Shown here one piece after another: positions 7,584-15,803 of a stretch of DNA of 19,919 bases. Position 1 is the first letter of the stretch. The number at the start of each line of letters is the position of its first letter. The stretch spans positions 1-19,919 of the forward strand of contig JAHFQG010000007.1 in the NCBI GenBank assembly GCA_023266415.1, in the 5' to 3' direction. The DNA comes from Francisellaceae bacterium. Lineage in GTDB: Bacteria; Pseudomonadota; Gammaproteobacteria; Berkiellales; Berkiellaceae. Position numbers and translations under genes: made by a program. Below the pieces are notes generated by a model, which was not told the DNA's origin, did no database searches, and saw only the letters and a list, made by a program, of their open reading frames with translations.

Positions 7584-7737
7584 GTGAGAGGCTCAGGATG
7601 ACGTGGAAACATAGCCATTCATGCAACAAGGCCGTTCAGTGTCATGCGCTGGGGTAACAGTTCAGTGTCATGCGCTGGGGTGACCAGTTCAGTGTCATGC
7701 CAGCGTAGGCTGGCATCCAGTCCGAGTATTCCGAGTA

Positions 7738-10455
7738 TTAGGACCCTGAAATATTCTGTATTTGCGCTTTTGTCCTTTCCAGCGTCTCATGAGCTAATCG
7801 TAGTTTTTCTTGTTCCTTCTCAACCACAGCTTTGGGGGCTTTGGTCAAGTAGTCGGGGTTGTTCAATTTGACCACCAGGCGTGCAATATTGGCCGACAGG
7901 AGATCTTGTTCTTTCTGCAAACGGGCCAATTCGGCCTTGATGTCCATGAAATCGGTGATAAACACGTCAATATCGCCCACCCGCGTTTGGGCACTGAGCG
8001 GGGGTGGGGTGGAAACCCACGCAATGCCATTGGCTTTACCTAAGTTTAGCAGCGCATTTTCGTGATGATGCACATATCTTTGTTGTAGTACCGAATCCCC
8101 TTTGAGTTGCAAAGATACTTTTTGGTGGGGGGGAATGCGCATCTCTCCTCGAATGTTGCGAATGGCAGTAATCATGTCTTGGATAAAACAAACTTCTTTC
8201 AGGGCCTCTGGGTAAATTAAGGCAGAATTTAAGAGAGGATAGGGAGCCAGCATGAGAGAATCACCCTTTATATTTAAAATGGGTTTTAGTCGCTGCCAAA
8301 TTTCTTCCGTAATAAACGGCATAATAGGGTGTAATAAACGAAGTAAGGTTTCTAAAACACTGAGTAAGATGACACAAGTTTCTGGAGAAATAATGGATTT
8401 ACTAAGCTCTAAATACCAATCGCAATATTTATTCCATGTGAAATCGTATAAAGCTTGGGCAGCTAAGTCAAATCGATATTGGTCGAACTGTTTGGTCACT
8501 TCTTGAATAAGGAATTGAAGTTCAGTGACTATCCATTGGTTGATGGGTAAGGTGGGAGGGGTATATAAAACAGTTTTCCCTTCGGCTTGCATTAATCCAT
8601 AGCGCGCGGCATTCCACAACTTGTTACAAAAATGTTTGTAACCGGCCACTTTGGCCAAATCAAATCGAATATGACGATTTTGGGAAGCTAGGGCACAAAA
8701 CGTGAAACGTAATGCATCCGTTCCGTGGGGTTCAATGCCGTCAGGGAACTGTTTTTGGGTGGCTTTCAGAATAGCCTCTTTTAAATGGGGTTGCATCAAT
8801 CCGTAGGTGCGTTTTTCTAATAAATCGGCCAATGAAATGCCATCAATGACATCGAGGGGATCGACCGTATTACCCTTCGACTTTGACATTTTTTGCCCTT
8901 CTGCGTCTTGGATAAGACCATGGACATACACGGTGTGGAAGGGGATTTGCTGAGTAAATTTGAGACCCATCATGATCATACGGGCGACCCAAAAGAAGAT
9001 AATATCAAACCCAGTGATCAATACTTGGGTGGGGTAGTAGGTGTTGAAATCAGGCGTTTTTTGAGGCCAACCGAGGGTGGAAAAGGGCCATAGAGCAGAT
9101 GAAAACCAAGTGTCTAGGACATCTGGATCTTGATGGAGAGGTGTCTGGGCAGCAATAGAATAAGTTTGTCGAACAACTTCCTCGTTTTCCCCCACGTACA
9201 CTTGCCCCGCATCGTCATACCAAGCAGGAATGCGGTGTCCCCACCACAGTTGCCGAGAAATACACCAATCTTGAATATTTTCCATCCAGGCAAAATAAGT
9301 GTTTTCCCACGTGTCTGGGACAAATCGCACCCGTTTTTGACGCACTGCATTTAAGGCAGGCTCGGCCAAAGGGCCCACCTTCACATACCATTGAGGGGTG
9401 AGAAGGGGTTCAATAATCGCCCCACTTCTATCGCCTCGGGGAATTTTAAGTATGTGTGGTTCTTGATGTACCAGATACCCTTGTTCTTTCAAATCGGCCA
9501 GAACACGCTCTCGGGCATCGGTACTTGTGAGCCCTTGATAGGGTAGGGGAACTTGGTCGTTGAGCGTGATATCGCGATGAAAGATAGATACCAAAGGCAA
9601 TTGATGGCGTAACCCCACTTGGTAGTCATTAAAATCGTGAGCGGGGGTAATTTTGACACAGCCTGTGCCAAACGTGGGATCTACAAAAGTATCGGCCAAA
9701 ATGGGTATGATTTTTTGGGTGAGAGGGTGTAAAATTTTTTGACCAATGAGGTGTTGATAGCGCTCATCGTCAGGGTGTACGGCCACCGCTTCATCCCCGA
9801 GTAGAGTTTCAGGGCGGGTGGTAGCGATGATCACCCACTCAGTACTGTCTACCACAGGGTAGCGGATGTGCCACAGAAAGCCTTTTTCTTCCTCTGTCAG
9901 CACCTCTAAATCGGAAATGGCAGTCTGAAAAACGGGATCCCAATTTACCAGCTGTTCGCCTCGGTAGATAAGCCCTTCTTGGTACAACCGGATAAATACG
10001 GTTTGAACCGCCTGTGACAACCCTTCATCTAAGGTAAAGCGTTCACGGGACCAATCACCCGATGCCCCTAAGCGTCGCATTTGGCCTGTGATATGGGTAC
10101 CCGAGGTGTGTTTCCATGCCCAGACTTTTTCGATAAACGCTTCTCGGCCTAAATCGTGACGGGATGTATTTTGGTTGGCTAACTGACGCTCAACCACCAT
10201 TTGGGTGGCAATCCCAGCATGATCAGTCCCCATTTGCCATAAAGTGCTATCCCCTCGCATGCGATGATACCGGATAAGCACATCCATGAGCGTATCTTGG
10301 AAGGCATGCCCCATGTGAAGCTGGCCCGTGACATTAGGGGGGGGAAGCATAATACAGAAGGGTTTTCCCCCAGGGGTAGGCTTAAAATAACCCGATTTTT
10401 CCCAATGGGTGTACCAAGTTTTTTCAAACGTGTTGGGTTGGTATGTCTTTTCCAT
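7738..10455 (-). CDS. valS: Valine-tRNA ligase
   Basis: Charges tRNA-Val with valine in the cytoplasm. The 905-residue product is slightly shorter than E. coli ValS (~951) and complete. The class I signature appears as PPPNVTGQLHMGHAF (HMGH at residues 47-50) and KMSKS at 522-526 within KMSKSKGNTVDP. Between them is the CP1 editing domain with TTRPETLLGDEAVAVHPDD and GTGCVKITPAHDFND, which removes mischarged threonine. WDPVFQTAISDLEV, the QLWWGHRIPAWY block and DVLDTWFSSALWPF are also standard. The C-terminal ~65 residues form the tRNA-binding coiled coil (ELARLQKEQDLL onwards). The ATG at 10455 has an AAAGG site just upstream. It follows pepA on the same strand after 90 nt; its 3' end abuts the 246-bp repeat block. 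Confidence 0.98.
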   Translation of the reverse strand: MEKTYQPNTFEKTWYTHWEKSGYFKPTPGGKPFCIMLPPPNVTGQLHMGHAFQDTLMDVLIRYHRMRGDSTLWQMGTDHAGIATQMVVERQLANQNTSRHDLGREAFIEKVWAWKHTSGTHITGQMRRLGASGDWSRERFTLDEGLSQAVQTVFIRLYQEGLIYRGEQLVNWDPVFQTAISDLEVLTEEEKGFLWHIRYPVVDSTEWVIIATTRPETLLGDEAVAVHPDDERYQHLIGQKILHPLTQKIIPILADTFVDPTFGTGCVKITPAHDFNDYQVGLRHQLPLVSIFHRDITLNDQVPLPYQGLTSTDARERVLADLKEQGYLVHQEPHILKIPRGDRSGAIIEPLLTPQWYVKVGPLAEPALNAVRQKRVRFVPDTWENTYFAWMENIQDWCISRQLWWGHRIPAWYDDAGQVYVGENEEVVRQTYSIAAQTPLHQDPDVLDTWFSSALWPFSTLGWPQKTPDFNTYYPTQVLITGFDIIFFWVARMIMMGLKFTQQIPFHTVYVHGLIQDAEGQKMSKSKGNTVDPLDVIDGISLADLLEKRTYGLMQPHLKEAILKATQKQFPDGIEPHGTDALRFTFCALASQNRHIRFDLAKVAGYKHFCNKLWNAARYGLMQAEGKTVLYTPPTLPINQWIVTELQFLIQEVTKQFDQYRFDLAAQALYDFTWNKYCDWYLELSKSIISPETCVILLSVLETLLRLLHPIMPFITEEIWQRLKPILNIKGDSLMLAPYPLLNSALIYPEALKEVCFIQDMITAIRNIRGEMRIPPHQKVSLQLKGDSVLQQRYVHHHENALLNLGKANGIAWVSTPPPLSAQTRVGDIDVFITDFMDIKAELARLQKEQDLLSANIARLVVKLNNPDYLTKAPKAVVEKEQEKLRLAHETLERTKAQIQNISGS

Positions 10456-10503
10456 AAATAACCTTTTTGTATGAGCGGCACCAGCCTAACTATTTAATAT
10501 GTC

Positions 10504-10528
10504 CCCTCCCCCGCTACGCGGGGGAGGG
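10504..10528. repeat. GC-rich hairpin between pepA and valS
   Basis: A perfect 11-bp inverted repeat (CCCTCCCCCGC / GCGGGGGAGGG) with a 3-nt loop TAC, followed by more G-runs to 10539. It takes up much of the 90-nt pepA-valS gap. No run of T follows on the - strand, so it is not a standard intrinsic terminator; it may be another dispersed repeat. Confidence 0.85.
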
Positions 10529-10545
10529 CAGGGTGGGGGTGTATC

Positions 10546-12045
10546 TTATTCAGCATTTACTTTTGAAAATAAATAATGCATGAGTAACGGAATGGGCCGC
10601 CCAGTTGCGCCCGCTTTTTCACCACTAAATTCACATGCCGTACCAGCCACATCCAGATGAGCCCAATGAAATTTTTCGGCAAAACGGGATAAAAAGCATG
10701 CCGCCGTGATACTGCCTGCATTAGGGCCCCCAATATTGGCCATATCAGCACAAGGGCTTTTGAGCAATTTTTGATATTCATCTAACAACGGTAACTGCCA
10801 GGCTGGATCGTCTGCACTTTGCCCAGCTTGGAGTAAACCGTGCGCCAGCGGGGAATGATTGCTAAAAAGTCCAGACACCACATGCCCAAAAGTGGCCACA
10901 CAAGCACCCGTTAAAGTGGCAATATCAATGACCACATCAGGGTGAAATCGTTCGGCATAAGTGAGTGCATCGCACAAAATTAATCGCCCTTCGGCATCTG
11001 TGTTAAGAATTTCAATGGTTTTACCCGACATGCTGGTGACAATATCACCCGGAAAAGTGGCGCGCGAGCCAATACGGTTTTCACAGGTGGGGATAATGCC
11101 AATAATATTCAGAGGTAACTCTAATGCGGCAGCCGCTTGAAGCACCCCCAACACAGTGGCGGCGCCACACATGTCATATTTCATGCCAATCATGCTAACA
11201 GGCTGTTTAAGAGAGCTGCCCCCGGTATCGAACGTAATGCCTTTTCCCACCAACACAACGGGTTTTGTATCTTTTCGAGCGCCTTTGTAATGAAGAATAA
11301 TAAGATGTGCGGGTTCATTGCTGGCAGCAGTGACCGATAACAAAGAGCCCATGCCGAGCGATTTCATGTCTTTTTCGTTCAAAATATTTACGGATAAATG
11401 CGTCTGTTTATCAGCCAATGCGGATGCTTGAGAGGCCAAATAACTGGGCGTGCATACATTGGCGGGGGTATTACCCAGATTTTTGGCCAGTGACATGCCT
11501 GCACTGATGGCAATGCCTTCTTGCAAACTTTTTTCGGCTAAAGCCAAATTTTTACGATTGGGTAAGGTAAAGGTGAGTTTTTTTAAAGGACGACGAGGTG
11601 GGATAACATCGGTTTTGAACGTGTCGAAACGATATAAAGCATTCAACAGTGTCATGGCAGCTTGCCGGATGTTCCATACTGTATCTCGACCTTTAACCGT
11701 CAACTCGGTGAGACAGCAAATGGCATCGAGTGAGCCCGTTTCTTGTAAGGTGTGAAGGGTGGTTCGAATGATCTGCTGAAAAGCAGTATCGTTGAATTCC
11801 CGTTCTTTGCCACAGCCAACCAGCAACACCCGTTCGGCGGCAAGGGAGGGCAGGTTATGGAGCAGTAAAGTTTGGCCCAACTTCCCCTCACAATCACCGC
11901 GGCGCAGGAGGGCGCTGAGGGCACCTTGAGTGGCTTTATCTAATCGTTCTGCCTCTGAACTAAGACGTCTGGGTTCAAAAACGCCCACGACCAAGCAATC
12001 GGTACGCTGTTTTTCAGGCCGGCCGCTTTTGACGAACAATTCCAT
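10546..12045 (-). CDS. pepA: Leucyl aminopeptidase (cytosol aminopeptidase, M17 family)
   Basis: A hexameric, two-metal aminopeptidase that removes N-terminal residues from peptides; in E. coli it also acts as a DNA-binding protein. The 499-residue product matches the family (E. coli 503). Active-site motifs are GKGITFDTGG (Lys268, Asp273), MKYDMCGAA (second metal-binding Asp ~291) and NTDAEGRL (Asp350, Glu352, Arg354), at a constant offset of two from the E. coli numbering. The ATG at 12045 is preferred to an upstream in-frame one at 12093, because a G-rich SD lies ~10 nt upstream and the length then fits the family. It is divergent from lptF, as in other gammaproteobacteria, and followed by valS; the holC gene usual between them in E. 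coli is missing. Confidence 0.96.
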   Translation of the reverse strand: MELFVKSGRPEKQRTDCLVVGVFEPRRLSSEAERLDKATQGALSALLRRGDCEGKLGQTLLLHNLPSLAAERVLLVGCGKEREFNDTAFQQIIRTTLHTLQETGSLDAICCLTELTVKGRDTVWNIRQAAMTLLNALYRFDTFKTDVIPPRRPLKKLTFTLPNRKNLALAEKSLQEGIAISAGMSLAKNLGNTPANVCTPSYLASQASALADKQTHLSVNILNEKDMKSLGMGSLLSVTAASNEPAHLIILHYKGARKDTKPVVLVGKGITFDTGGSSLKQPVSMIGMKYDMCGAATVLGVLQAAAALELPLNIIGIIPTCENRIGSRATFPGDIVTSMSGKTIEILNTDAEGRLILCDALTYAERFHPDVVIDIATLTGACVATFGHVVSGLFSNHSPLAHGLLQAGQSADDPAWQLPLLDEYQKLLKSPCADMANIGGPNAGSITAACFLSRFAEKFHWAHLDVAGTACEFSGEKAGATGRPIPLLMHYLFSKVNAE

Positions 12046-12163
12046 GCTGGATATCCCCCCTTTAGACAAATTATTGTACCATAAGATTGACATAGTCTTG
12101 TAGGGGCAGCCTTGTATACCATGGTCTACATAGGGAATAATAGGGGCTTATGTTCTACTGGAT
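12046..12163. promoter_or_regulatory. Divergent pepA / lptF control region
   Basis: On the - strand TGGTACAAT is an extended -10 for pepA (hexamer 12073-12078). On the + strand a perfect TTGACA lies at 12087-12092, but no good -10 is found at 16-18 nt; TATACC at 12115 is 22 nt away and AATAAT at 12136 is farther. The lptF promoter is therefore uncertain. The two elements nearly touch, so the genes may share control. Confidence 0.4.
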
Positions 12164-13213
12164 GTGTTAGTTGTCGTGATTATTCGACGCTATTTTCTCA
12201 CAGAGCTTTTAAAGGTCTTAACAGCCGTTACGTTGGTGTTGTTGCTCATTGCTTTGAGTAATCGATTAGTCATTTTGCTGAGTAGAGCAGCCTACGGCGA
12301 TATGTCTTTATCGATGGTCTTTGGCGTGTTGATGTATCATATTCCAGATTTGTTGGCTTTCTTACTTCCGTTGTCGTTATTTCTTAGCCTGCTACTGGTG
12401 CTCGGACGTTGGTATACCGACCGAGAAATAACCGCCCTCCAAGCCTGTGGCATGCCTTGGCGAACCTTAGTCGTGCCCGTGGCCAATGTGGCAGCTATGT
12501 TATCGTTGTTTGTTGCTTACCTAACTTTTTGCGTCATCCCCTGGATCCACATCCAAAAAGAAAAATTGCTCCGCCAAGAAGAAACCCTCACCTTGCTCCA
12601 AACCCTTTCCCCAGAACATTTTCACGCCTTCCAAAGCGGCCAAAAAGTCATTTATGTTGAAAAAATGCTAAACCATACACTGGAAAAAGTGTTTATCGCC
12701 GAAAAAACACCTACAGGTAACTGGCGTATTCTCACCGCCCAAAGCGTCGCCCCCCTCAAACAAGGCGAAGATATCTATTTTACCCTCCAAAATGGCGTAC
12801 GATACGACGGTGAACCTGGTCAAAAAAATTATACTCGCATCGCGTTCGGTCAATACGCCCAATGGATTGATAATCGCCCCAAAGACGTACCCCTGCTACA
12901 CCGCGTCACCCCCACCAAAACTTTATGGCACGGATCTACCCTCGGCGCTAAAGCAGAATTGGAATGGCGTTTTTCCATTCCCCTCACCACCATGATTCTC
13001 GCCTTTCTGGCCATCCCCCTCGCCTATACCACCCCTCGCACAGGTCGTTATGCCCGTATCTTTCCCAGCATTGTGTTATACATCCTCTATTACAATGTCC
13101 TCACCATGAACCGACGCTGGATAGAAGCCGGTATTATGCCCCTCTCTTTCGGCGTCTGGTGGGTACACGGTGCCTTGATTCTGTTCGCTGTCTGGTTGTG
13201 GTCAAAAACATGA
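12164..13213 (+). CDS. lptF: LPS export ABC transporter permease LptF
   Basis: Inner-membrane subunit of the LptB2FG transporter, which extracts LPS and passes it to LptC/LptA for transport to the outer membrane. At 349 residues it is near the family length (E. coli 366). It has the expected topology: a first membrane segment after RRYFLTELLKV, two more around SLFLSLLLVLG and a third near 105-125, a periplasmic beta-jellyroll domain (~130-260) and three C-terminal segments. The conserved coupling-helix region LGRWYTDREITALQACGM is present. A GTG start at 12164 gives MLVVVIIRRYF; a GTG at 12176 (MIIRRYF) aligns better with known LptF starts. Neither has a strong SD, so the start is uncertain by four codons. 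The stop overlaps the lptG start (ATGA), indicating translational coupling. Confidence 0.93.
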   Translation: MLVVVIIRRYFLTELLKVLTAVTLVLLLIALSNRLVILLSRAAYGDMSLSMVFGVLMYHIPDLLAFLLPLSLFLSLLLVLGRWYTDREITALQACGMPWRTLVVPVANVAAMLSLFVAYLTFCVIPWIHIQKEKLLRQEETLTLLQTLSPEHFHAFQSGQKVIYVEKMLNHTLEKVFIAEKTPTGNWRILTAQSVAPLKQGEDIYFTLQNGVRYDGEPGQKNYTRIAFGQYAQWIDNRPKDVPLLHRVTPTKTLWHGSTLGAKAELEWRFSIPLTTMILAFLAIPLAYTTPRTGRYARIFPSIVLYILYYNVLTMNRRWIEAGIMPLSFGVWWVHGALILFAVWLWSKT

Positions 13214-14274
13214 TATTTCAACGCTATATCGCCCAAGCCATATTAGGGCCCATCGGCCTCATGTTGCTGCTCTTAATGGGCTTAGAATTTTTTTTCTCTT
13301 TTGTGAATGAGGTTCGATACGTAGGAGTGGGTGAATATCATTTATTCACTGCTCTTTGGGTGCTTATTCTATCACTCCCTACCCGCGTGTACCAACTGTT
13401 TCCCATGGCCGTGTTGGTGGGCGCTTTATTAGGCCTTGGTACCCTCGCCAGCCACGGAGAATTGATCGCCATGCGTGCCGCTGGCATATCCCTCAAACGC
13501 ATCGTCATTTTGCTGCTCAAAGTCGGATTTATTTTGGCAGTTCTGATCTCTTTCATGGGCGAATGGGTATCTCCCTATACCGAAATGAAAGCCCAACAAG
13601 TGAAAACCAACGCTATGAGCGGCGGGAAAGCCCTTTATACACACCAAGGCATGTGGATGCGTAGCCGACAAGATTTTGTACACATCGATGCCTGGGATAA
13701 CCAAGGTACCCTCACGGGGGTGAGCCGATACCAAATGGATGACACTGCTCGCTTGGTAAAAAGCAGTATGGCCGCCTCTGCCCACTACCAAGCACCGCAT
13801 TGGGTATTACACGACGTCAAAACCACGTTTTTTAACACCGATAATATCCAAACCACCCACGAAACCGAAGAGCTCTGGGACAGTGATATCAGCCCAGAAG
13901 TGTTGAATCTATCGCAAGTACGCTACGTCGATGAATTATCGTTCAGCGGATTGTGGCAAGCCATTAAATTTAGAAATTCAAATGACTTAAATTCAGATAG
14001 TTACCGCTTGGCACTCTGGCAAAAATTACTTCAACCTTTTGCCGTACTTGTCATGCTCTTTTTAAGCGCCCCCGGCGTGTTTGGCCCGCTGCGAGACGTC
14101 ACGTTAGGAGCCCGCTTGTTGAGCGGCATTGCCCTGGGGTTTGTGTTCCATACCTTGAATGCTACCCTAGGCCCCTTTATCTTGGTCTCCCATGGCCCTG
14201 TGTGGGTCGGAGCCCTGTTACCCCTTCTGCTGTTTTTGGGCTTAGGTGTGTTTCTCTTTCGACGTATTTTTTAA
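13210..14274 (+). CDS. lptG: LPS export ABC transporter permease LptG
   Basis: The partner permease of LptF, 354 residues (E. coli 360). The ATG at 13210 overlaps the lptF stop by four bases and gives M-I-F-Q-R-Y-I, the usual LptG opening; the open frame further upstream is only lptF read out of frame. Visible are the first membrane segment (~12-32), the coupling-helix region around GTLASHGELIAMRAAGISLKR, a periplasmic jellyroll domain (~115-265) with the GMWMRSRQDFVHID strand, and C-terminal membrane segments beginning LLQPFAVLVMLFLS. It lies in the lptF-lptG-dehydrogenase cluster, 12 nt before the next gene. Confidence 0.95.
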   Translation: MIFQRYIAQAILGPIGLMLLLLMGLEFFFSFVNEVRYVGVGEYHLFTALWVLILSLPTRVYQLFPMAVLVGALLGLGTLASHGELIAMRAAGISLKRIVILLLKVGFILAVLISFMGEWVSPYTEMKAQQVKTNAMSGGKALYTHQGMWMRSRQDFVHIDAWDNQGTLTGVSRYQMDDTARLVKSSMAASAHYQAPHWVLHDVKTTFFNTDNIQTTHETEELWDSDISPEVLNLSQVRYVDELSFSGLWQAIKFRNSNDLNSDSYRLALWQKLLQPFAVLVMLFLSAPGVFGPLRDVTLGARLLSGIALGFVFHTLNATLGPFILVSHGPVWVGALLPLLLFLGLGVFLFRRIF

Positions 14275-14286
14275 GGATAATGACGT

Positions 14287-15573
14287 ATGTCACATACCCG
14301 AAAAGTGGCCGTGGTAGGCCTAGGATACGTTGGGCTGCCCGTGGTGGTGGCTTTGGGTAAAATAGCCCCTACCATCGGATTTGATGTGTCTAAAACTCGT
14401 ATTGAAACCCTTCAACAGGGGCAAGATACCACAGGAGAAATTTCAGCTGAAAGCCTCCAAGAGGCTCATCTGATTTTATCCCACGATCCAAATGTACTCA
14501 AAGCGGCCGATTTCTACATCATCACCGTCCCTACTCCCGTCGATTCAGCTAAAATCCCCGATTTGAGCTTTGTTATACAGGCCTCACAAACCGTTGGTCA
14601 ATACCTCAAACAGGGTGACATTGTGGTGTATGAATCCACCGTGTACCCCGGGACGACCGAAGAAGTGGGGATCCCCGTCCTTCAGAAAATTTCAGGATTG
14701 CAAGCAGGACGCGATTTTTTTGTGGGTTATTCACCTGAGCGGATTAATCCAGGCGATACAGAACACAGCCTTAGTAAGGTAACCAAAATAATTTCTGCCC
14801 AAGAGGAACCCACCTTACAACAAATCGCCAGTGTATATGGGTCGATTGTGGCAGCAGGCCTACACCCCGTGAGCAGCATCAAAGTGGCTGAAGCCGCTAA
14901 AGTAATTGAAAATACCCAACGAGACCTCAATGTCGCCTTTATGAACGAATTGGCCATCATTTTCGATCGCATGGGCATCGATACTCAAGAAGTCCTTAAA
15001 GCCGCTCAAACCAAATGGAATTTTATGCCTTTTCAACCCGGCTTGGTGGGTGGGCACTGTATTGGGGTTGATCCCTATTATCTCACCTATAAAGCAGAAC
15101 AATTAGGCTATCGGCCAGAGGTTATTTTAGCCGGCCGCCGTATCAACGATGGTATGGGCAAATTTATTGCCGAAAAAACCATCAAATTATTGATTGGACA
15201 AGGCAATGCCATCAAAGGCGCCCGTATTGCCGTGCTGGGCCTCACTTTTAAAGAAAATTGTGCCGACTTACGCAACTCCCGCGTCATGGATGTGATCCGC
15301 GAGCTTTCCAGTTACTCAACTCAAGTGTTGGTTCACGATCCTTTGGCCTCCCCACTCGCCGCCCAAGAAGAATATGGGGTTTCCTTACTGCCGTGGGAAG
15401 ATATCCACTCCGTAGATACCGTGGTACTGGCCGTGGCTCACCAGTTTTATCGGGCTTTATCACTCCGTACCTTGCGTCAATGCTTTGCCAAAGCCCCCCT
15501 GTTGGTGGATGTGAAAGGTGTTTTTTCAAAATATGACTGCGAACAGGCAGGGATACATGTGTGGCGACTGTGA
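14287..15573 (+). CDS. tviB: UDP-N-acetyl-hexosamine 6-dehydrogenase (TviB/WbpO type)
   Basis: NAD-dependent oxidation of the C6 of a UDP-N-acetylhexosamine (UDP-GlcNAc or UDP-GalNAc) to the uronate, a step in capsule or O-antigen synthesis such as Vi antigen. The 428 residues cover the three domains of the UDP-glucose/GDP-mannose dehydrogenase family: Rossmann fold with GLGYVGLP (11-18), middle domain with YESTVYPGTTEE, GYSPERINPGD and ENTQRDLNVA (typical of TviB/WbpO rather than UDP-glucose dehydrogenase), catalytic Cys258 in GGHCIGVDPYYL, and a C-terminal domain with GLTFKENCADLRNSR. The ATG has AAGGA about 9 nt upstream. It sits 12 nt after lptG, so it probably shares the lptFG transcript, linking sugar-nucleotide supply with LPS export. 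TviB and WbpO cannot be told apart here, so the symbol is tentative. Confidence 0.9.
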   Translation: MSHTRKVAVVGLGYVGLPVVVALGKIAPTIGFDVSKTRIETLQQGQDTTGEISAESLQEAHLILSHDPNVLKAADFYIITVPTPVDSAKIPDLSFVIQASQTVGQYLKQGDIVVYESTVYPGTTEEVGIPVLQKISGLQAGRDFFVGYSPERINPGDTEHSLSKVTKIISAQEEPTLQQIASVYGSIVAAGLHPVSSIKVAEAAKVIENTQRDLNVAFMNELAIIFDRMGIDTQEVLKAAQTKWNFMPFQPGLVGGHCIGVDPYYLTYKAEQLGYRPEVILAGRRINDGMGKFIAEKTIKLLIGQGNAIKGARIAVLGLTFKENCADLRNSRVMDVIRELSSYSTQVLVHDPLASPLAAQEEYGVSLLPWEDIHSVDTVVLAVAHQFYRALSLRTLRQCFAKAPLLVDVKGVFSKYDCEQAGIHVWRL

Positions 15574-15732
15574 TGCGCCGCACAAAATTGTTGCACCGTT
15601 CCATCGATTGTTTGAAAAAAAGTGTTTTTACCTCTTGCATTGAGGTTTCAAGCCAAGCTATAGTCATTTCATAAAATAAAAACATAAAAATGTTTTGTTG
15701 GAGTGCGACGCAAGTAGTTCCGGTATGGCCTA

Positions 15733-15770
15733 CCCCTGTTCCTGCAGTGATGAGCAGGGGCGGCTATAAT
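15733..15770 (+). promoter_or_regulatory. Possible promoter with inverted repeat upstream of the 15804 gene
   Basis: TATAAT at 15765-15770 is a perfect -10, 33 nt before the start codon. Just upstream, CCCCTG (15733-15738) and CAGGGG (15755-15760) form an inverted repeat spanning the -35/spacer zone, with CCTGC...GCAGG nested inside. No good -35 is seen. The rest of 15574-15732 holds nothing that can be assigned. Confidence 0.4.
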
Positions 15771-15803
15771 TCGTGTAAACGAAGTTGAAAAACTGGAGCC
15801 CGC

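Larger units (their letters stand above)
7201..7720. repeat. 246-bp tandem duplication (two full units plus 28 bp of a third)
   Basis: Units 7201-7446 and 7447-7692 are identical except for one base (C at 7214, T at 7460), and the first 28 bp recur at 7693-7720. Each unit holds an ATGCCAGC-4 nt-GCTGGCAT palindrome, a long hairpin, and two 26-27 bp direct repeats starting GTTCAGTGTCATGCGCTGG. The block fills most of the gene-free stretch 7026-7737 between the valS stop and kinase 3. A smaller GC-rich hairpin, CCCCAGC-cccc-GCTGGGG (7151-7168), lies beside it. No supported coding sequence is seen here. Confidence 0.95.

Noticed and set aside
7201..7720. Repeat block as a CRISPR array
   Set aside because: The period is 246 bp with almost identical sequence throughout; there are no short regular repeats separated by unique spacers and no cas genes.
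7644..7871. 75-residue + strand frame overlapping the valS end and repeats
   Set aside because: It is made of repeat sequence and antisense valS, with no SD or recognisable product.
10504..10528. Intrinsic terminator of pepA
   Set aside because: The stem is strong but no T-run follows on the - strand.
12046..12093. N-terminal extension of pepA to an ATG at 12093
   Set aside because: It adds 16 residues not typical of the family and has no SD, while the ATG at 12045 has one and fits E. coli PepA numbering.
12964..13209. Upstream extension of lptG
   Set aside because: This part is lptF read in another frame; LptG proteins start at M-x-x-x-R-Y, which is at 13210.
13429..13800. 123-residue - strand frame
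   Set aside because: Antisense shadow of lptG with no independent support.
15284..15685. 133-residue - strand frame
   Set aside because: It lies mostly antisense to the well-supported dehydrogenase gene and lacks a credible start.
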